DNA of 26,165 bases, from contig CAZNBL010000017.1 of NCBI GenBank assembly GCA_964571375.1, positions 1 to 26,165 on the forward strand, read 5' to 3'. Shown piece after piece: positions 23,259 to 26,165 of the stretch. The notes under the pieces are model-generated. The model made no database searches and was not told where the DNA came from. It worked only from the letters and a program-made list of their open reading frames with translations. The stretch is from JAFTYR01 sp964571375. Lineage in GTDB: Bacteria > Pseudomonadota > Gammaproteobacteria > Burkholderiales > Burkholderiaceae_F. Made by a program: the position numbers and the translations under genes. Position 1 is the stretch's first letter; the number at the start of each line of letters is the position of its first letter.

Positions 23259-23334
23259 AAGCCTTTTTTATTCATCGGCGAAAGTGCATTTCCGCCCGTT
23301 TCTCATATTACGGAAAGATAAAAGGCTTTGCACT
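23259..23334 (-). promoter_or_regulatory. Structured leader with buried xseA ribosome site
   Basis: On the minus strand AAGCCTTTT (inside 23318-23328) is complementary over 9 bp to AAAAGGCTT (inside 23259-23271), which contains the xseA AAGG ribosome site. AGTGCA (23334-23329) and TGCACT (23288-23283) can pair too, crossing the first pairing. TTTCCG/CGGAAA (23316-23311 with 23294-23289) nests inside both. This could be a translational switch or pseudoknot if transcription starts above 23334. A weak -10-like TAATAT in the inner loop leaves that open. Confidence 0.4.
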
Positions 23335-23420
23335 GCGTCATCTGCCGCCCGAAGTGTCTTTTTTCTGTGAATTCTTCATGCTTTGCCAATCAAAACATGC
23401 AAAAGTGAAGTAGGGTTTTG

Positions 23421-23426
23421 TAGAAT
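23421..23426 (+). promoter_or_regulatory. Likely -10 box for lpxK
   Basis: TAGAAT (five of six) lies 36 bp before the lpxK ATG. The -35 position (TGCAAA) matches three of six. An imperfect inverted repeat, TTCA-CTTTGC with GCAAAAG-TGAA (23375-23409), overlaps the -35 zone. Confidence 0.4.
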
Positions 23427-23462
23427 CGATACATTGACATTAAAGAGAGACTAACCACAACA

Positions 23463-24488
23463 ATGCGGGCTCAACTTGAATCCTTCTTGCATCAGCAATG
23501 GGACAGACGCGGACCGGCGTCCTGGCTTCTGCTTCCGTTTTCCGGACTTTTCCGGCTCGGTGCGCTTCTGAAGAAAAAACATACCGTGCCTAAGAAGCTT
23601 CCGGTTCCTGTCGTTGTGGTGGGCAACATCTACGTGGGCGGCACAGGCAAAACGCCCGTGACAATCGCCCTGGTGCGCGCCCTGAAAGAAAAAGGCTGGA
23701 ATCCCGGCGTCATCTCCCGCGGCTACCGCGGCAAAGCCGATGAAGCCATCGAAGTCCGCCCGGACAGCGACCCCGATATCGTAGGCGACGAGCCGCTTCT
23801 CATCTGCAAGTCCGCAGGTGTCCCGACCGTTGTCTGTCCTGAGCGCTTCAAGGCCGGCGAATTCCTTCTCAAGCATTACCCCGATGTCGACGTCATCATC
23901 AGTGACGACGGCCTGCAGCACTATGCTCTTGCCCGCGATGTAGAGCTTGCAGTCGTCGGCGCCAGAGGCCTCGGCAACCGTTGGGTGCTGCCCGCAGGTC
24001 CTTTGAGAGAACCGCCTTCGAGACTCTCGAGCGTCGATGCGATCGTGCTTAACGCCACCGATGAAGTCCTCTTTACCAGCAAACCGAGATTTGCGGCAAC
24101 GAGCGGCCTGAACGTTTGCGAAAACTACAGCACCGGCGAAATCGTCAACCTCGACACGCTTGCCCGCATGCAGTTCAAAAAGGAAATGAAGGCTGTGGCC
24201 GCTGCCGGCATTGCCGTGCCCGGCCGCTTCTTCTCGATGCTGCGCGCGCATGATCTCGATATCACCGAATTACCGCTTCCCGACCATTACAACTACGACA
24301 AGAATCCGTTTGCCGATCTTGACGCCGAGCTGATTTTCATTACCGAAAAAGATGCGGTCAAATGCCGCAAGCACCCGGAAATCAAGGAAGACAAGCGTAT
24401 CTATGTCGTACCGCTCGAACTTGTTCTCGACAAGCATTTGGTCGACTTTGTGGTTCAGAAACTCATTTCTTTGAAAAAGGATAAATAA
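23463..24488 (+). CDS. lpxK: Tetraacyldisaccharide 4'-kinase LpxK
   Basis: Phosphorylates the lipid A precursor at the 4' position on the inner face of the inner membrane. The 341-residue protein has an N-terminal hydrophobic/basic segment (about 18-45). The P-loop GNIYVGGTGKT is at 54-64, and PGVISRGYRG and GDEPLL lie near 81-113. SDDGLQHY (147-154) includes catalytic D149 and H153. The later LPDHYNY segment is also conserved. The ribosome site is weak. It heads lpxK-ycaR-kdsB; the exbB-exbD genes often found just upstream in relatives are absent. Confidence 0.96.
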   Translation: MRAQLESFLHQQWDRRGPASWLLLPFSGLFRLGALLKKKHTVPKKLPVPVVVVGNIYVGGTGKTPVTIALVRALKEKGWNPGVISRGYRGKADEAIEVRPDSDPDIVGDEPLLICKSAGVPTVVCPERFKAGEFLLKHYPDVDVIISDDGLQHYALARDVELAVVGARGLGNRWVLPAGPLREPPSRLSSVDAIVLNATDEVLFTSKPRFAATSGLNVCENYSTGEIVNLDTLARMQFKKEMKAVAAAGIAVPGRFFSMLRAHDLDITELPLPDHYNYDKNPFADLDAELIFITEKDAVKCRKHPEIKEDKRIYVVPLELVLDKHLVDFVVQKLISLKKDK

Positions 24489-24491
24489 CCC

Positions 24492-24695
24492 ATGGATCCT
24501 CGAGTAACGCAGATTCTGGTCTGCCCGATCTGCAAGGGCCCGCTCTTCTGGGATGCAGAAAAGAAGGAATTTTATTGCCGTACGGATATGAAGGCATTCC
24601 CGGCCGCCGACGACATTCCCTGCATGGTTCCCGCCGAAGCCCGCGACCTCAGCGAAAAAGAAGTTGAAGAAAAAGACGCTCGGAGAAAAGCATGA
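24492..24695 (+). CDS. ycaR: Trm112/YcaR-family small zinc-binding protein
   Basis: A 67-residue protein of the Trm112 family (UPF0434, YcaR). CPIC at 11-14 and C29 in FYCRTDMKAFP are probable zinc ligands; C44 in IPCMVPAEAR is extra. The C-terminus is highly charged. In eukaryotes and archaea Trm112 activates methyltransferases; the bacterial role is not established. AAGGAT from the end of lpxK serves as its ribosome site. Its stop overlaps the kdsB start (ATGA), so translation is coupled. Confidence 0.93.
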   Translation: MDPRVTQILVCPICKGPLFWDAEKKEFYCRTDMKAFPAADDIPCMVPAEARDLSEKEVEEKDARRKA

Positions 24696-25456
24696 GTTTT
24701 ACCGTCATTATTCCGGCCCGACTCGCAAGCACACGCCTGCCGAATAAGCCGCTTGCCGACATCAACGGCAAGCCGATGATCGTTCGCGTTGCCGAGCAGG
24801 CCAAACTTGCCGACGCCGGCCGCGTGATCTGTGCCGTCGACGACGAATCGATTCTCGAAGTCTGCAAGAAGTTCGGCATCGAAGCATGCCTTACCCGCAA
24901 AGACCATGTCTGCGGCACCGACCGTCTCTGCGAAGCCGCCACACTCTGCGGCATCCCCGACGATGAAATCATCGTCAACGTTCAGGGAGACGAACCGCTT
25001 ATTCCGCCGAGCGTCATTCGTGAAGTAGCCAACCTTCTGAAGACTCACAAGGACTGCACGATGGGTACGGCCGCCATTCCGATCGACAACGCCGAAGAAT
25101 TCTTCAATCCCAACGTTGTCAAGGTCGTCTGCGATAAGAACGGCAAGGCACTGACATTCAGCCGCGCCCCGATTCCCTGGGACCGCGACACCTTTGCCAA
25201 GGACCGTTCCGCCCTGCCCGCAGATCTCGGCGCACTGCGTCACATCGGCATCTACAGCTACCGCTGCCACTTCCTGAAGGCATATCCGCAACTGCCGAAG
25301 AGCAATCTCGAAGCTAAAGAAAGCTTGGAACAGCTGCGCGCCCTCTGGAACGGATACGAAATTGCTGTTAAGGTGTTCGAAGAAAGTATTCCTCCGGGGG
25401 TGGATACTCCCGAAGACTTAGAGCGCGTCAGAACCTTCCTGACACAATCTAATTGA
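24692..25456 (+). CDS. kdsB: CMP-Kdo synthetase (3-deoxy-manno-octulosonate cytidylyltransferase)
   Basis: Activates Kdo with CTP for transfer to lipid A in the inner core of lipopolysaccharide. The 254-residue protein has the nucleotide-binding start IPARLASTRLPNKPLADI (about 7-24), the CGTDRL segment near 74, and NVQGDEPLIPP near 96-106. FSRAPIPWDRD and LRHIGIYSYR lie near 156-190. The start overlaps ycaR by 4 bp. No ribosome site of its own is strong, which fits coupling. It works with lpxK in the same pathway. Confidence 0.97.
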   Translation: MSFTVIIPARLASTRLPNKPLADINGKPMIVRVAEQAKLADAGRVICAVDDESILEVCKKFGIEACLTRKDHVCGTDRLCEAATLCGIPDDEIIVNVQGDEPLIPPSVIREVANLLKTHKDCTMGTAAIPIDNAEEFFNPNVVKVVCDKNGKALTFSRAPIPWDRDTFAKDRSALPADLGALRHIGIYSYRCHFLKAYPQLPKSNLEAKESLEQLRALWNGYEIAVKVFEESIPPGVDTPEDLERVRTFLTQSN

Positions 25457-25458
25457 GC

Positions 25459-25522
25459 CTGTCATAAAAAGGGGGTGCTCATTACGCCCTCTTTCCACTA
25501 GAATGACAGAGAAAGTTTTTTT
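25459..25522 (+). promoter_or_regulatory. Structured kdsB-adk intergenic leader
   Basis: CTGTCAT (25459-25465) pairs with ATGACAG (25503-25509). Just inside, AAAAAGGG pairs with CCCTCTTT with one mismatch. Six bases later comes a T7 run (25516-25522). It may be a terminator for kdsB or an attenuator before adk. TAGAAT at 25499-25504 is a possible -10 for adk and overlaps the 3' arm. Confidence 0.4.
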
Positions 25523-25548
25523 AATAATTATCGAATAAGGAGGCGCAG

Positions 25549-26165
25549 ATGCGCTTAATTCTTCTCGGTGCTCCGGGCGCCGGCAAAGGTACACAGGCCA
25601 ATATCATCAAAGAAAAATTCGATATTCCCCAGATTTCCACAGGCGATATGCTCCGCGCTGCTGTTAAGGCAGGCACACCGCTCGGTCTCGCAGCCAAGAA
25701 GGTGATGGACGCCGGCGAACTCGTCAGCGACGACATCATCATCGGTCTCGTTAAGGAACGTATTGCTCAGGCCGACTGCAAGAACGGCTTCCTCTTCGAC
25801 GGCTTCCCGAGAACTATTCCTCAGGCAGACGCTCTGAAGGACGCAGGTGTTGACATCGACTACGTTCTCGAAATCGACGTTCCCGACAGCGCCATCCTCG
25901 AACGTATGAGCGGCCGTCGTGTTCACCCGGCTTCCGGCCGCAGCTACCACATCAAGTTCAACCCGCCGAAGGTTGAAGGCAAGGACGATGTGACAGGCGA
26001 AGACCTCGTTCAGCGCGACGACGACAAGGAAGAAACCGTTCAGAAGCGTCTTAAGGTCTACCACGACCAGACAGAAGCTCTCGTCGGTTACTACGACGAA
26101 CTCGCCAAGAGCGGCAAGACTGCCACTAAGTACGTCAAGGTTGACGGCGTCGGTGCAGTTGAAGA
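25549..26165 (+). CDS. adk: Adenylate kinase, 3' end beyond the window
   Basis: Interconverts ATP + AMP and 2 ADP. The visible 205 codons cover nearly all of the usual 214-218 residues; the window ends in frame before a stop. The P-loop GAPGAGKGT is at 7-15 and the AMP-binding STGDMLR lies near 30-36. FDGFPRT lies near 84-90. A long-type LID from GRRVHPASGRSYHIKFNPP has no zinc cysteines. AAGGAGG is a strong ribosome site 5 nt before the ATG. Placement after kdsB is typical of Burkholderiales. Confidence 0.97.
   Translation, partial: MRLILLGAPGAGKGTQANIIKEKFDIPQISTGDMLRAAVKAGTPLGLAAKKVMDAGELVSDDIIIGLVKERIAQADCKNGFLFDGFPRTIPQADALKDAGVDIDYVLEIDVPDSAILERMSGRRVHPASGRSYHIKFNPPKVEGKDDVTGEDLVQRDDDKEETVQKRLKVYHDQTEALVGYYDELAKSGKTATKYVKVDGVGAVE

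Noticed and set aside
1..26165. Mobile element, prophage, CRISPR array, defence or biosynthetic cluster
   Set aside because: I saw no transposase, integrase, direct-repeat array, toxin-antitoxin pair or unfamiliar multi-gene group; nearly every gene is a recognisable core gene.

Overview
This window is a compact block of chromosomal housekeeping genes from a Gram-negative bacterium. Gene order and protein sequences point to a betaproteobacterium of the order Burkholderiales. The main signs are rpsU-yqeY-dnaG-rpoD followed by a tRNA, ribF-ileS-lspA-coaBC-dut, clpS-clpA beside a cold-shock gene, xseA-sodB, and lpxK-ycaR-kdsB-adk. RpoD has a long Lys/Ala-rich N-terminus and the GC content looks moderate. 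A Sutterella/Parasutterella-like member would fit, but that is a guess. Nothing looks recently transferred: there are no insertion sequences, phage genes, CRISPR arrays, toxin-antitoxin pairs or integrase genes.

Layout. Positions 1-5555 (minus strand) hold the macromolecular-synthesis cluster: rpsU (S21), yqeY, dnaG (primase), rpoD (housekeeping sigma factor), and the 5' part of a tRNA starting 9 nt after the rpoD stop. Divergent from rpsU is tsaD (t6A tRNA modification), whose reading frame is broken near the 3' end by a 5-bp tandem duplication. Next come ybaK and ispH (minus), the ribosomal protein pair rpmB-rpmG (plus), and purN-rsmB (minus). The plus-strand run ribF, ileS, lspA, coaBC, dut (11573-17607) covers flavin cofactors, Ile-tRNA, lipoprotein maturation, coenzyme A and dUTP removal. 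It meets clpS-clpA (minus) at a bidirectional terminator. Divergent from clpS are a CspA-family gene and a secreted DUF192 protein. xseA-sodB follow on the minus strand, and lpxK, a Trm112-like gene, kdsB and a truncated adk (plus) finish the window. The last group links lipid A and Kdo synthesis for lipopolysaccharide with adenylate kinase.

The non-coding stretches are short but structured. Convincing intrinsic terminators separate converging units (6919-6948, 9208-9236, 17641-17665) or end single units (9163-9191, 20801-20825). Several 5' leaders carry hairpins, some followed by U-tracts: rpoD, rpsU, rpmB, clpS, cspA-like, xseA and adk. These are reported as candidate attenuators or translational switches from reading alone; no folding energies or comparisons were computed.

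I found no undescribed multi-gene system here. The observations most worth a second look are the tsaD frameshift, the terminator-plus-leader-ORF in the rpoD leader, the Shine-Dalgarno-sequestering leader of xseA, and the roughly 210-residue charged extension of RpoD.
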